64,000 nucleotides of DNA from Sinorhizobium terangae (GCF_029714365.1 NZ_CP121660.1:930001-994000), one strand, 5' to 3'. Counted from the first letter of the stretch, positions 52,620 through 62,018 are shown. Notes: generated by a model from the letters alone, not told the origin. Translations and numbers: made by a program.

Positions 52620-53360
52620 GTGGCGGTTCTCGAACTCGCCAACATTTCCAAACATTTCGGCGCCATCCAGGCGGTCAGCGACGTTTCGCTTTCGCTGGAA
52701 GCCGGGCAGGTGGTCGGCCTGATGGGCGACAACGGCGCCGGCAAGTCCACATTGGTCAAGATGATCGCCGGCAACTTTCGTCCAAGCCACGGGACGATGC
52801 GCCTCAATGGCGAGGAACTCGTGCTTCACCGACCCGTGGAGGCGCGCCAGTACGGGATCGAGATCGTCTACCAGGACCTGGCGCTCTGCAACAACCTGAC
52901 GGCTGCGGCGAATGTGTTTCTCGGACGAGAATTGCGGCGCGGTCTCGGTCCGCTGCGCATTCTCGACCACAAGAGGATGTACAAGCGTGCCGGCGAGATT
53001 TTCAGGGAGCTGAAATCGGAAACGCGGCCGCGTGATCTCGTCAAACAGATGTCGGGCGGTCAACGACAAGCGGTGGCAATCGCCCGCACGATGCTCTCCG
53101 AGGCAAAGATCGTGCTCATGGACGAGCCCACAGCGGCGATCTCGGTTCGCCAGGTGGCGGAAGTCTTGAACCTGATCCGGGAACTGCGCGACCGAGGCAT
53201 CGGCGTTATCCTGATCAGCCACCGCATGCCCGATGTCTTCGATGTCGCCGACCGCGTCATCGTGATGAGGCGAGGCCGAAAGGTTGCAGACAAGCCGATT
53301 GCCTCAAGCTCACCGGAAGAAGTTACCGGACTCATTACCGGCGCGATCGAGCAAGTATGA
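52620..53360 (+). CDS. Sugar ABC transporter ATPase (single-domain)
   Basis: The 246-residue ATPase has Walker A GDNGAGKST, Q-loop IVYQDLALC, signature MSGGQRQ, Walker B IVLMDEPTAA and H-loop ISHRMPD. It has a single ATPase domain, like FrcA, rather than the double domain of RbsA. GTG at 52620 follows GGGAGGA. A RIME element lies between it and the permease, but the spacing suggests one operon. Confidence 0.9.
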   Translation: MAVLELANISKHFGAIQAVSDVSLSLEAGQVVGLMGDNGAGKSTLVKMIAGNFRPSHGTMRLNGEELVLHRPVEARQYGIEIVYQDLALCNNLTAAANVFLGRELRRGLGPLRILDHKRMYKRAGEIFRELKSETRPRDLVKQMSGGQRQAVAIARTMLSEAKIVLMDEPTAAISVRQVAEVLNLIRELRDRGIGVILISHRMPDVFDVADRVIVMRRGRKVADKPIASSSPEEVTGLITGAIEQV

Positions 53361-53365
53361 TCGGA

Positions 53366-53469
53366 CTACAGCGCCGCGCGTCCTATCAGACGCGCAAAGG
53401 ACGCTGTAGCACTTTGAATTGCTGCATGTTTTTATCTTTAAATCGGCCACGATTTAAGGAAACATGCAG
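53366..53469. repeat. RIME1-type intergenic mosaic element, copy 3
   Basis: CTACAGCG (53366-53373) pairs with CGCTGTAG (53402-53409), and CTGCATGTT (53422-53430) pairs with AACATGCAG (53461-53469) around an inner CTTTAAATCG..CGATTTAAGG stem. It lies inside the ABC operon, between the ATPase stop and the permease start. Confidence 0.85.
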
Positions 53470-53497
53470 TGGCCGCGGAGAGAGACGAAGGTCGACG

Positions 53498-54496
53498 ATG
53501 GCAACAACGCTGGAACGGACCATAGAACACAGACAACAAACCTGGCCGGCGGCGTTGCTCGCGAGCCAGACTTTCTGGGTGCTGATCGCGGTGATCTTCG
53601 CCTGCATATTCTTGTCTTTCGCCACCGACTCCTTCGCCACGGCGAAGAATCTCTACAATATCACCCGCAACGTGACTTTCGTCGCGATCATCGCTCTCGG
53701 CATGACCCTCGTCATCATTACCGGCGGCATCGATCTTTCCGTCGGATCCGTGCTTTGCCTGTGCAGCATGATCCTCGCGGTCGTCATGCACGCCGGCTAT
53801 AGCATCGAGGTCGGCATCGCCGCCTCGATCGGCACCGCGCTTCTGATCGGTGCCTTCAACGGGGTCATGATCGCCTATCTGGGGTTTCCGCCTTTTGTGA
53901 TCACGCTCGGTATGCTGTCGATCGCACGCAGCCTGGCGATGGTAGCGTCCAACAATACCGTCGTCTTTCAGTTCGGACCGGACCATGACAAGTTGCTGGC
54001 GCTCGGCGGCGGCGCATGGTTCCTCGGCATCGCCAACCCGGTGCTCTACATGGTCGCGCTGGCGCTCCTCACCGGTTTCGTGCTGCGCTGGACCAAGTTC
54101 GGCCGCTACGTCTTTGCCATCGGCGGCAACGAGCACGCGGCCACCCTCACGGGCGTCCCGGTCAGAAGGATCAAGGTTGCCGTTTATATGATCTCTGCGC
54201 TCGCGGCCGGGATCGCTGGCATCATTCAGACCGGCTGGCTCGGTGCCGTCACCACCAACATCGGCGCTGGAATGGAGCTTCAGGTGATTGCCGCGGCGGT
54301 GATCGGCGGTGCCAATCTCGCCGGCGGTGTCGGCACGGCCTCCGGAGCATTGATCGGAGCGGCGCTCATCGAGGTAATCCGCAACAGTCTTGGCCTGCTC
54401 GGCATCAACGCCTTCTGGCAGGGCACCTTCATCGGCGGCGCCACGGTGCTCGCCGTCCTGTTCGACCGGATCCGCAATTTCCGGCAGAGCGAATAG
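53498..54496 (+). CDS. Sugar ABC transporter permease (RbsC-like)
   Basis: The 332-residue inner-membrane protein has about eight to ten helices and RbsC-type motifs: GMTLVIITGGIDLSVGSVL (about 67-85), GAFNGVMIAYLGFPPFVITLG-like stretch and FAIGGNEHAATLTGV. ATG at 53498 has a GAAGG upstream. It forms the channel with the preceding ATPase. Confidence 0.9.
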   Translation: MATTLERTIEHRQQTWPAALLASQTFWVLIAVIFACIFLSFATDSFATAKNLYNITRNVTFVAIIALGMTLVIITGGIDLSVGSVLCLCSMILAVVMHAGYSIEVGIAASIGTALLIGAFNGVMIAYLGFPPFVITLGMLSIARSLAMVASNNTVVFQFGPDHDKLLALGGGAWFLGIANPVLYMVALALLTGFVLRWTKFGRYVFAIGGNEHAATLTGVPVRRIKVAVYMISALAAGIAGIIQTGWLGAVTTNIGAGMELQVIAAAVIGGANLAGGVGTASGALIGAALIEVIRNSLGLLGINAFWQGTFIGGATVLAVLFDRIRNFRQSE

Positions 54497-54521
54497 GCAC
54501 CAGCCTCGCCGGAACTGCCGC

Positions 54522-55766
54522 TCAGCCCTTCGCCAGAACGCGCCGCATCTCCTCGATCGCGGCGTCGAACTGCGGATCTTTTCCCGCCGCGTAGGGCAGG
54601 CTGAACGGCGCCGGAATGTCGGGCTCAACGCCTCGCCCTTCGAGCCGCAGCCCCTCGTCGATGACGGCATCCGAGACTGCCAGTTCCAGCAGGCTGTCGT
54701 CAGGCAGCAGATAGGCGCGGCCGGCGAGCAGAGCCCCGGCCGTTCGCGTGCCGACGAGCGGAATTCCGTTCACCTTCAAGGCATAGGCGAAGAGTTCCAA
54801 CCCGCTTCTGGCGCCTTCGTCGATGATCGCGACCACCGGACGGCGCCAGCGCACATTGGCAAGCGTCTCCTTGCCATTCCGATTGATCAGCCGGAAAGTC
54901 GGCGTGTCGCCAACGAAAAGCTCGGCCGCATCGGCCGGCCCGCCGCCCCACCGGCCGCGCAGATCGACGATCACGCCCTCTGCATCCTTGAGGCGCCCGG
55001 TTGCAAGCTCGCGTGCGACAATGTCCAGCCCATCTGCGGTCGAGAGCGTCCACAGTCGAAGATAACCGATCCGCCGCCCATCATGCTCCGTCACTTTGAC
55101 GCTGTTCTCGATCGCCCTCTCGAATGTCCGCAGCGGCCTCAGCCGCTCGACGGCAACCTTAACGGCGATGGGTTCGGCACCCGCCTGACGCCGCAACCGC
55201 ACCTCGACGTTTCGCCCGGCCTTGTCCCGAAAGGACTCGATTTCGCGGTAGGGGGCGCCATCCACCGAGAGAATCTCGTCGCCAACGAGAATTCCCGCGC
55301 GGTCGGCAGGTGACCCGTCATAGACATCGGTGACGAACCGCGGGCCAGTGCTTTGTGTGACCATGCCGATGCCGGCATAGTTCACTTCGCCGTCAGGCGG
55401 AAACAATCGCCGCATGTCGTTGCGTATGGCAAAGCGGAATATATCAATGAGCTCGAAGTAGTCGATCGTATCGCGTTTGAAGCGGGCGGTATGGGACGCA
55501 CCGAGACTGGCGAGGATCGTGTCGATTGCCCTGTCGACCTCGGGCTGCGAACTCTTGGCGGTTAGCGGCACATCTTCGATCTCGTGACGCACCGTCGCGG
55601 CAAACCGGTCGAGCGCCGATGTGTCATGAAAGTTGTCGACCACGAGCTGCACCGCTCGGTCGAAGACCGGATGTCCCGATCGCGGCGGCTCAAGGGCGAA
55701 GGCGTGCCCGGTTGTGAGAAATAGCAAAAAAATGAAGGGGAGGGAGCCGACCGTCCTTGCGCGCAT
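54522..55766 (-). CDS. S41-family (C-terminal processing type) peptidase with PDZ domain
   Basis: The 414-residue protein has a signal peptide (SLPFIFLLFLTTGHAFA), a PDZ domain (about 120-190, VYDGSPADRAGILVGDEILS) and a tail-specific protease domain with GVIVDLRGRWGGGPADAAEL, the catalytic serine in EGARSGLELFAYALK and the lysine four residues on from that region. It should act in the periplasm. A RIME repeat lies directly upstream, where its promoter would be. Converges on the sugar permease gene. Confidence 0.85.
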   Translation of the reverse strand: MRARTVGSLPFIFLLFLTTGHAFALEPPRSGHPVFDRAVQLVVDNFHDTSALDRFAATVRHEIEDVPLTAKSSQPEVDRAIDTILASLGASHTARFKRDTIDYFELIDIFRFAIRNDMRRLFPPDGEVNYAGIGMVTQSTGPRFVTDVYDGSPADRAGILVGDEILSVDGAPYREIESFRDKAGRNVEVRLRRQAGAEPIAVKVAVERLRPLRTFERAIENSVKVTEHDGRRIGYLRLWTLSTADGLDIVARELATGRLKDAEGVIVDLRGRWGGGPADAAELFVGDTPTFRLINRNGKETLANVRWRRPVVAIIDEGARSGLELFAYALKVNGIPLVGTRTAGALLAGRAYLLPDDSLLELAVSDAVIDEGLRLEGRGVEPDIPAPFSLPYAAGKDPQFDAAIEEMRRVLAKG

Positions 55767-55795
55767 GGGCCGATTTTCCGTTTCTGTTTCGGCTG

Positions 55796-55899
55796 CTGCA
55801 TGTTTCCCTAGAACGTCGCCGATTTAGGGATAAAAACCTGCAGTAATTCAACGTGCTACAGCGTCCTTTGCGCGCCCAATGAGACGCGCGGCGCTGTAG
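55796..55899. repeat. RIME1-type intergenic mosaic element, copy 4
   Basis: CTGCATGTTTCCCTA (55796-55810) pairs with TTAGGGATAAAAACCTGCAG (55824-55843), and CTACAGCG (55856-55863) pairs with CGCTGTAG (55892-55899). It lies upstream of the S41 gene. Confidence 0.85.
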
Positions 55900-56024
55900 T
55901 ATCGGCGAAACCGCGGCTGGATTGCGACGTTGGCAAACAACATTCCGTGATGTCGCGGCGCTTCCGGTGGTTTGTGAGCGCAGCGGGGAACAACGCCCAG
56001 GCGAGCAATGTTCGGTGATTTGTC

Positions 56025-56516
56025 ATGGCTGGAAGACGAACAATCCCCCTATACCTGACTGCACTTGCCACGCTCTTGCTGACGGCGCTCAGTCTCGGCC
56101 CGTCATTTGCCCATGTGCTCGAGGCGCCGCCGCGGCTCATCGTGTGGTCGCCTGAACTCTGGCGAGAGGCGACAGTCTTCAACGGTCAATTCGAACTCTT
56201 TGCCCGGATCGGTGGCCTGCTGGACGTCGCGGCAATATTGGCGGCGGCGTTGCTCACTTATCTGCTCGCGGGTGAGCGCCCTGCCGTCTGGTTTGCCTTG
56301 GCGGGCACCTGTCTGTTGGTACTGGGCCTCGGAGCGTGGTTTACACTCGTTGCACCGGTGAACGCCGTGTTGGATAGCTGGACGCCTGGTCCCATCCCGA
56401 GCGATTTCGCGTCGATTCGGTTGCAATGGGAAACCGGACATATGGTGGTCGCGGCGGCAAAATTCGTGGCCTTCGCGTCGATAGGCATAGCAGTGCTGGG
56501 GCCGCGGCTGCCGTGA
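56025..56516 (+). CDS. Membrane protein of DUF1772 type
   Basis: The 163-residue product has four hydrophobic segments (LTALATLLLTALSLGPSF, LLDVAAILAAALLTYLL, VWFALAGTCLLVLGLGAWFT and the C-terminal helix) with PVN and a W-x-x-GH motif (WETGHMVVAAAKF), typical of DUF1772-like proteins. The role is unknown. It converges on a frameshifted gene of a similar kind. Confidence 0.75.
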   Translation: MAGRRTIPLYLTALATLLLTALSLGPSFAHVLEAPPRLIVWSPELWREATVFNGQFELFARIGGLLDVAAILAAALLTYLLAGERPAVWFALAGTCLLVLGLGAWFTLVAPVNAVLDSWTPGPIPSDFASIRLQWETGHMVVAAAKFVAFASIGIAVLGPRLP

Positions 56517-56521
56517 ATGGC

Positions 56522-57021
56522 TCAGAGCGCGACAGCCATCGCAAGGAGGATGAAGCTGATCAAGCCAAACACCGCCCGTGCGACATGGGAAAATTCCCAC
56601 TGATCACGCAGATTGGTCCAATCCGGATCACCGGATTGAGCAGGATCGCGCGAAGCGGCGAGCGAAAAGAAACCGGCGCTCACGCCTCTCAATTCGACAT
56701 CCTTAAGCCAGAAATTGTTCACCGGATGCGTCAGGGCCCAGTAGATCGCCTGCATGGCCAATAGTCCGATGAAGGCTGAGGCTATCAGCCAGAACGCCAA
56801 CGTGCCGGGAGGCGTCAAGAACAGGAGAATGGCGCTGAACAACAGGCCGAGCGGTTCGGCCGCGCCTCCGATGGTGAAGCCGGGATAGTAGATGGTTGAA
56901 TGGCGAAATACTGTTCCCTGGCCAATCTGAGCTTGCCCGGCAATTCGAGCGCATGCGCCAGCGCCAGCGCCATGGCGACAGCCACGATGGTGATCGTCAG
57001 AACCTGCAAGGCAAGGAACAT
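56522..57021 (-). pseudogene. Frameshifted DUF1772-like membrane protein gene
   Basis: The first frame starts MFLALQVLTITIVAVAMALA (57021 downward) and continues to LAREQYF. There the frame breaks at the AAA run at 56906-56908 (plus strand), where one base seems lost. The other frame continues RHSTIYYPGFTIGGAAEPLG and then LLFSAILLFLTPPGTLAFWL to the stop at 56522, including ALTHPVNNFWLKD. The result would be a protein of about 165 residues. It could be a sequencing error. Start could be further upstream (57060 or 57078). Confidence 0.75.
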
Positions 57022-57097
57022 GGTCGAACCCGTTTCCGCTTCAGGGGTCGAACGCTTCATCCCATGTTCGGTTCCCATGCATTCGCCGCTGAAAGAT

Positions 57098-58228
57098 TCA
57101 AAAATGGGTGTATTTACCCTTGCCCCGGCGCAGGTGGCCGAAACGGAAACTGCCGGATGCGGCCGCGCGCACCATCATCATTTCGCCGATCGTCTCATGG
57201 GTCATGAGACCGACGAGATGGTCCGAACTGTCGACCACCGCAACAGCGGGAGAACTTGTCTGCTGCATCAGCTTCAGGCTCTCTTCGAGACGTTTGCGAT
57301 AGTGGATCCGCGGTATGTCGTTGCGCATCGCGGTGACGACCGGCGTCTCGGCTCCTCTTTCCTTCAGAGTGCGGATCATGTCGTCGCGTGTCAGCAGGCC
57401 CTCGAAACGCCCGGTGGCGTCGACGACGGGAAACTCGCGTTGCGTCGTTGCAAGCAGCATCTCGATCGCCTCATCGATGCTCGCCGAGCGGTCGAGCCTT
57501 GCGAATTCGGTGATCATGACATCGGCGATGAGTACACTGCCCGACACAGCGCGGATATGCGCGTTCTGTGCTTCGGCCGTCGCAGCCAGATAGACGAAGA
57601 TGGCGATGAAGATCAGCAGCGGATTGTAGAACAGGCCGATGAAACCAAAAACAAAAGCGAGACCCTGGCCGATTGCCGCGGCGATTTCGGTTGCCCGTGC
57701 CCAGGTGAGGCGCGAGGCAAGCGCTGCGCGCAGCACGCGGCCCCCATCCATCGGAAAGGCCGGGATCATGTTGAAAAGCACGAGAAACACATTGACCCCG
57801 GCAAGTCTTGCGAGAAAGCTCCTTCCGGGATCTTCGACACCGGCCATCTGCTCCATGCCGACCGTTCCGCCGAGCGCAAGAAAGATGAGTCCCGCGATCA
57901 CGACATTGACGAGGGGACCGGCAATGGCGATCACAAACTCCTCGCGCGGTTCCTCGGGCATGCGTTCGAGGCGGGCCACGCCGCCGATCGGCAGCAGCGT
58001 GATATCCGGCGTCCTGATTCCGAAATAGCGCGCGGCAGCGATGTGCCCGAATTCATGCAGCACGACGCAGACAAAGACGGCGATGATGAAAACGATGCCT
58101 TCCCATGCGGCAGGCGCGCCGCCGATGCGGTAATGCATCAGCCATATCCAGACAAGCAGGAGCGCGAAGGTGACATGCAGCCGTATCGCCGTGCCGCCAA
58201 TCGTTCCAATCCTGAGAGACCAACCCAT
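57098..58228 (-). CDS. Site-2 protease-family membrane metalloprotease with CBS domains
   Basis: The 376-residue protein has the zinc motif VVLHEFGHIAAARYFG (about 55-70) and the second motif NMIPAFPMDGGRVLRA, in a membrane domain of about six helices. Two CBS domains follow (about 225-350), which often bind adenine nucleotides. It is a group III S2P with a C-terminal regulator. ATG at 58228 is used. A neighbour of no clear link. Confidence 0.88.
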   Translation of the reverse strand: MGWSLRIGTIGGTAIRLHVTFALLLVWIWLMHYRIGGAPAAWEGIVFIIAVFVCVVLHEFGHIAAARYFGIRTPDITLLPIGGVARLERMPEEPREEFVIAIAGPLVNVVIAGLIFLALGGTVGMEQMAGVEDPGRSFLARLAGVNVFLVLFNMIPAFPMDGGRVLRAALASRLTWARATEIAAAIGQGLAFVFGFIGLFYNPLLIFIAIFVYLAATAEAQNAHIRAVSGSVLIADVMITEFARLDRSASIDEAIEMLLATTQREFPVVDATGRFEGLLTRDDMIRTLKERGAETPVVTAMRNDIPRIHYRKRLEESLKLMQQTSSPAVAVVDSSDHLVGLMTHETIGEMMMVRAAASGSFRFGHLRRGKGKYTHF

Positions 58229-58375
58229 GTGCGTCCGCTCCCGCGTCCAGTTGCCGGCAGGCAGGCGTCCTCTTCGATGACTTCGGCCGACGCGACAACG
58301 CTATGATAGTCGATCACCTCGGCTTCGCTATGGCGAAGATTTCCAATTGCGACGGTCGAGTTGCGTCAAAAACGT

Positions 58376-58678
58376 TCAATAGGCCCGCGGCGGCACGAAC
58401 AGACAAATTGTCTTGCTGTGTTCCTCACCCGCGGCGGAGCACCAATGGTAAAAGCCGTCCGGCGAGATCCGCACCCTCCCGTCGGTGTAGGGCAACACTT
58501 CGCCGGTGGCCCTGATGATATAGCCTTGCGGACGTTCGCTTATTGCTGTCTGGGTGACCTGCCGGCAATCCAAGTTTGAGCAGCAGGAATTCGGGTATTT
58601 CCATCCGCTAGGGGCGTCATGGGCAAAGGCGGTCGTTGACAAGCCGAGAAGGGCAGGGACGAGGAAAATTCCGCGCAT
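58376..58678 (-). CDS. Small secreted cysteine-containing protein
   Basis: The 100-residue product has a signal peptide (GIFLVPALLGLSTTAFA) and five cysteines in the mature part (SCCSNLDCRQV and HWC, ICLF), so it likely forms disulfides in the periplasm. It contains DGRVRISPDGFYHWCS. The pattern is common in Rhizobiales as a hypothetical protein. ATG at 58678 follows AAAGGAGA. Confidence 0.78.
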   Translation of the reverse strand: MRGIFLVPALLGLSTTAFAHDAPSGWKYPNSCCSNLDCRQVTQTAISERPQGYIIRATGEVLPYTDGRVRISPDGFYHWCSAAGEEHSKTICLFVPPRAY

Positions 58679-58844
58679 CGCGATCTCCTTTCAGGACGGC
58701 TCCGACGGGGAGTTGGATCGAAGTCGACAATAGACCTAAGTCTTCAAACGCCGGAATCGCGGAAATGATCCGTTGCGGCGGTCGGCACATGATCAATTCG
58801 GGGGGCGGCTACAACGACGCCACCCGCGGGGAGGATGCGGTCAC

Positions 58845-59882
58845 TCAGCGCTGCGGGATGAGGAACGCATCGCTCTCGCCCTCGACAAGTTCCATGGGCC
58901 AGACCTCGTTTGCCGGCGCGTCCGGGTAATGATCTTTGAACGCCGGCATGGCGGAAAGCAGGGTTTCCGCCAGCGCGATGCCGAGGTCGCGTAGCGACAG
59001 GCGGAAGCAGGTGAGTGGCGGCGAGAGGAAATGCGCGTGGGGGCTGTAGCGCCCGATCACGGCGATGTCGCGCCCTGGCTTCATGCCAGCCTCGGAAAGC
59101 GCCTGGTAGAATCCGATCGCGATCGTCTCGTTGATCAGCACGATCGCCGTCGGCGGTTTGTCGAGCGCGAGAAGGTCACGAGCGATCTGGTAGCCGCCCG
59201 CTTCGTTCGGCGTCGAGCGGAAGATCAGATCCTCCTCCAGGGGTAGTCCGTGCGCCGCCAGCGCCTGGCGGCAGCGGTCGACGAAGATGTAGCCGAGGTT
59301 GACGTCGTCGTGCGGCCGCGTGACGGCGATGCGCCGATGCCCGCGCGCAACCAGCCGGTCGATCGATGCCTGCGCCATGCCCTCGAAATCGAGATCGAGC
59401 CAGGGCTGGCCGGCATTCGTCAGGCTTCGGCCGAGCGTGACGAAGGGGATGTTGCGTTCGGCCAGGAATTCGATACGGGGATCGTCCCGCTGGGTTGCCG
59501 AGAGGATCAGCCCGTCGGCGAAGCCGCGGGCCACGACGCGGCGCAGATAATCGTTCGGATCCTCCTGCGACGAGCAGAGCAGGGCGACGAGATCGAGTTT
59601 GTGTCTGGCAAAGACCGCCTGAACGCCGTCGAAAACGCTCATGAAGAATATGTCGCCCTGGCCGGTGATCTCAGTGCCGGTCTGCATCATGAAGCCAATG
59701 ATATTGGTCGTGCCCTGCCGGAGGCTGCGGCCCGATTGGTTCGGGACGTAACCCAGGTCCGCGGCAGCCTGCAGCACGCGCTTACGGGTCTCTTCATTGA
59801 CGTCAGGCTTGCCGTTGAGCGCCCGCGAGACGGTTCCTATGGAAATATCGAGATGTTGCGCAAGGCGCCGAATTCCCTTCAT
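58845..59882 (-). CDS. LacI-family transcriptional regulator
   Basis: The 345-residue protein has a LacI HTH (KGIRRLAQHLDISIGTVSRAL, with hinge helix GRSLRQGTT) and a periplasmic-binding-like ligand domain. The ATG at 59882 puts the HTH right at the N-terminus; ATG at 59891 (three codons more) is also possible. It is divergent from a sugar catabolic operon, with a perfect LacI-type palindrome in between. Confidence 0.9.
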   Translation of the reverse strand: MKGIRRLAQHLDISIGTVSRALNGKPDVNEETRKRVLQAAADLGYVPNQSGRSLRQGTTNIIGFMMQTGTEITGQGDIFFMSVFDGVQAVFARHKLDLVALLCSSQEDPNDYLRRVVARGFADGLILSATQRDDPRIEFLAERNIPFVTLGRSLTNAGQPWLDLDFEGMAQASIDRLVARGHRRIAVTRPHDDVNLGYIFVDRCRQALAAHGLPLEEDLIFRSTPNEAGGYQIARDLLALDKPPTAIVLINETIAIGFYQALSEAGMKPGRDIAVIGRYSPHAHFLSPPLTCFRLSLRDLGIALAETLLSAMPAFKDHYPDAPANEVWPMELVEGESDAFLIPQR

Positions 59883-59958
59883 CCCGACCATCTTCCTCCG
59901 CCGTTCGTCCACTCGTCTCCGAATCCCTATTGACATGTTTCGGAAACTCCGCATAGTT

Positions 59959-59974
59959 CCGTAAACGTTTACGG
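59959..59974. promoter_or_regulatory. LacI-family operator
   Basis: CCGTAAACGTTTACGG is a perfect 16-base palindrome with a central CG, as LacI-family regulators prefer. It lies between the divergent lacI-type gene and the oxidoreductase gene. Confidence 0.85.
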
Positions 59975-60023
59975 ACGCCAAAACAAGGCGATTTCGGAGG
60001 CTTGCGGGAGGAGAAACGGGATT

Positions 60024-61046
60024 TTGCGCGCAGTTCTGTGCGGGTGCGGAGCTATGGCCAAAGGTTGGCTCAAGGCGATCGCCGCAAACCGCGAACTTCA
60101 ATCATCGATCCGCATTGTCGGATTCGTCGACGTGAATATCGATGCGGCCTGGGCGCTTGCCAGGGAGTTCGATATCGCGGACGCGATCATCGCCTCCGAT
60201 CTCGATGCCGTGTTGAGCGAAACCAAACCGGACCTGCTTTTCGACATCGTCGTGCCCACTGCCCGTCATGAGGTGGTTGCTGCAGGCTTCAGGCACGGCT
60301 GCCACGTGCTGAGCGAGAAACCGATGGCGACCTCGCTTGCCGCCGGCCGGGAACTCATCCGCCTTGCGGGCGAGGCAGGAAAGATCCACGCCGTCGTTCA
60401 GAATCGCCGCTTTATCTCCGGCGTGCGCCGTATCCGCCGCTTCGTGGAAAGCGGCGCGATCGGCAAACTGACCGGTCTCCATTGCGACTTCTTCATCGGC
60501 GCGCATTTCGGCGGGTTCCGGGAAGAGATGGACAACGTGCTGCTCTTGGACATGGCAATCCACACTTTCGATGCGGCGCGCTTTATCGCCGACAAGACGC
60601 CGCTCGCGGTCTATTGCCACGAAAGCAATCCGCGCGGCTCCTGGTACGCGCACGGTGCAGCCGCGAACGCCATCTTCGAGTTGTCGGACGACGTCACCTT
60701 CACCTATCGCGGCTCGTGGTGCGCCGAGGGCGCCAATACGAGCTGGGAGAGCCAGTGGCGGATCATCGGCACCGAGGGCACGCTGCTCTGGGACGGAGCC
60801 GAGAGCTTTCAGGCCAACAGGGTGGCCGGTAGCGAAGGCTTTCTGCGTGAACTGCTCCCGATCGAGGTCCCGGAACCTGCAGATCAGGCAGAGACGCATG
60901 GCCACGCCAGCGTGATCGCAGATTTCGTTGCGGCCATCCGCTCCGGCAAGAAGCCGGAAACGGCGAGCGACGACAACATCAACAGCCTTGCCATGGTGTT
61001 TGCGGCGATCGAAAGCGCCCGCACCCGGCAACGCGTGACAATTTGA
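60024..61046 (+). CDS. Gfo/Idh/MocA-family oxidoreductase
   Basis: The 340-residue enzyme has the N-terminal Rossmann loop LRAVLCGCGAMAKGWLKAI and the family motif GCHVLSEKPMATSLAAGREL (about 93-112, EKP lysine), with a C-terminal domain holding DMAIHTFDAARFI. It oxidises or reduces a sugar with NAD(P). TTG at 60024 is the start, with GGGAGGAG at 60006-60013. It opens an operon with the isomerase and an ABC transporter. Confidence 0.88.
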   Translation: MRAVLCGCGAMAKGWLKAIAANRELQSSIRIVGFVDVNIDAAWALAREFDIADAIIASDLDAVLSETKPDLLFDIVVPTARHEVVAAGFRHGCHVLSEKPMATSLAAGRELIRLAGEAGKIHAVVQNRRFISGVRRIRRFVESGAIGKLTGLHCDFFIGAHFGGFREEMDNVLLLDMAIHTFDAARFIADKTPLAVYCHESNPRGSWYAHGAAANAIFELSDDVTFTYRGSWCAEGANTSWESQWRIIGTEGTLLWDGAESFQANRVAGSEGFLRELLPIEVPEPADQAETHGHASVIADFVAAIRSGKKPETASDDNINSLAMVFAAIESARTRQRVTI

Positions 61047-61054
61047 GGTATCTG

Positions 61055-61957
61055 ATGAGCAATCCAGCCAAATCCATCCGCATCGGCACGATGGTCAGCG
61101 CCACCAAAGGCGACGCGGCCAGACGCATCGGCCAGATCGCCGACATGGGCTTCGAAAGCTTCGAGCCGTTCTTCTGGCAGACCACGAACGGCCAGGACCT
61201 CGCTGAACTCGGCAAGCATTGCAAGGACACTATCGGCGATCGCGACATCACGATCTCGACACTCGGCATGTTCGGCAATCCGCTCGAGGAGACCGACATC
61301 GACCTGCAGACGCTGCAAGGCTGGAAGGATTGCATCGACAATGCGCATCACTTCGGCGCGACCTGCGTCGCGGGGTTCACCGGCCGCATCCGCAATCGTC
61401 CGCTTACCGACAGCCTGCCGCGCTATCGGAAGATCTGGCGGGAGCTCGCCGCTCGCGCTGCCGACAAGGGCGTGAAGATCGCCTTCGAGAATTGCGCCAT
61501 GGACGGCAACTGGGCGACCGGCGACTGGAACATCGCCCACAACCCGGATGCCTGGGAACTCATCTTCAACGAGACCCCGGACGAGCATATCGGTCTCGAA
61601 TGGGAGCCCTGCCACCAGATGGTCTACCTGATCGATCCCCTGCCGCAGATCCGCAAATGGGCGTCGAAGATTTTTCACGTGCACGGCAAGGACGCGACGA
61701 TCCGCTGGGACGTCATCCGCGAGCACGGCATCTTCGGCAAGGAAAAATTCGTCTTCATGCGTACGCCGGGTTTCGGCGACAGCAACTGGACCGACATCAT
61801 CTCGGAACTGAGGCTCGCCGGTTGGTCCGGCTCGATCGACATCGAAGGCTGGCACGATCCGGTCTATCGCGATGCGCTTGAAATGACCGGCCAGGTCCAC
61901 GCGCTCAATTACCTGAAGACCTGCCGGGGCGGCGATTTCGTCGTCGATCCGGTCTGA
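61055..61957 (+). CDS. Sugar phosphate isomerase/epimerase (AP endonuclease 2-type TIM barrel)
   Basis: The 300-residue protein is a TIM barrel of the xylose-isomerase-like group, with IAFENCAMDGNWATGDW, GLEWEPCHQ, FHVHGKDA and the late SIDIEGWHDP, where the E, D and H residues would bind a metal. ATG at 61055 follows GAGGT and lies eight bases after the oxidoreductase stop. It likely converts the imported sugar with the oxidoreductase; the exact substrate is unknown. Confidence 0.85.
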   Translation: MSNPAKSIRIGTMVSATKGDAARRIGQIADMGFESFEPFFWQTTNGQDLAELGKHCKDTIGDRDITISTLGMFGNPLEETDIDLQTLQGWKDCIDNAHHFGATCVAGFTGRIRNRPLTDSLPRYRKIWRELAARAADKGVKIAFENCAMDGNWATGDWNIAHNPDAWELIFNETPDEHIGLEWEPCHQMVYLIDPLPQIRKWASKIFHVHGKDATIRWDVIREHGIFGKEKFVFMRTPGFGDSNWTDIISELRLAGWSGSIDIEGWHDPVYRDALEMTGQVHALNYLKTCRGGDFVVDPV

Positions 61958-61963
61958 GACATG

Positions 61964-61995
61964 CCCGACGACCGGCATGGAGGATGCCGGTCGGG
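61964..61995 (+). other. Stem-loop between isomerase and binding-protein genes
   Basis: ACCGGCAT (61971-61978) pairs with ATGCCGGT (61984-61991), extended by flanking CCCG and CGGG. There is no T-run, so a processing or stability element is likely. Confidence 0.5.
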
Positions 61996-62018
61996 GAGAA
62001 CCATGAGAGGAGGAGACT

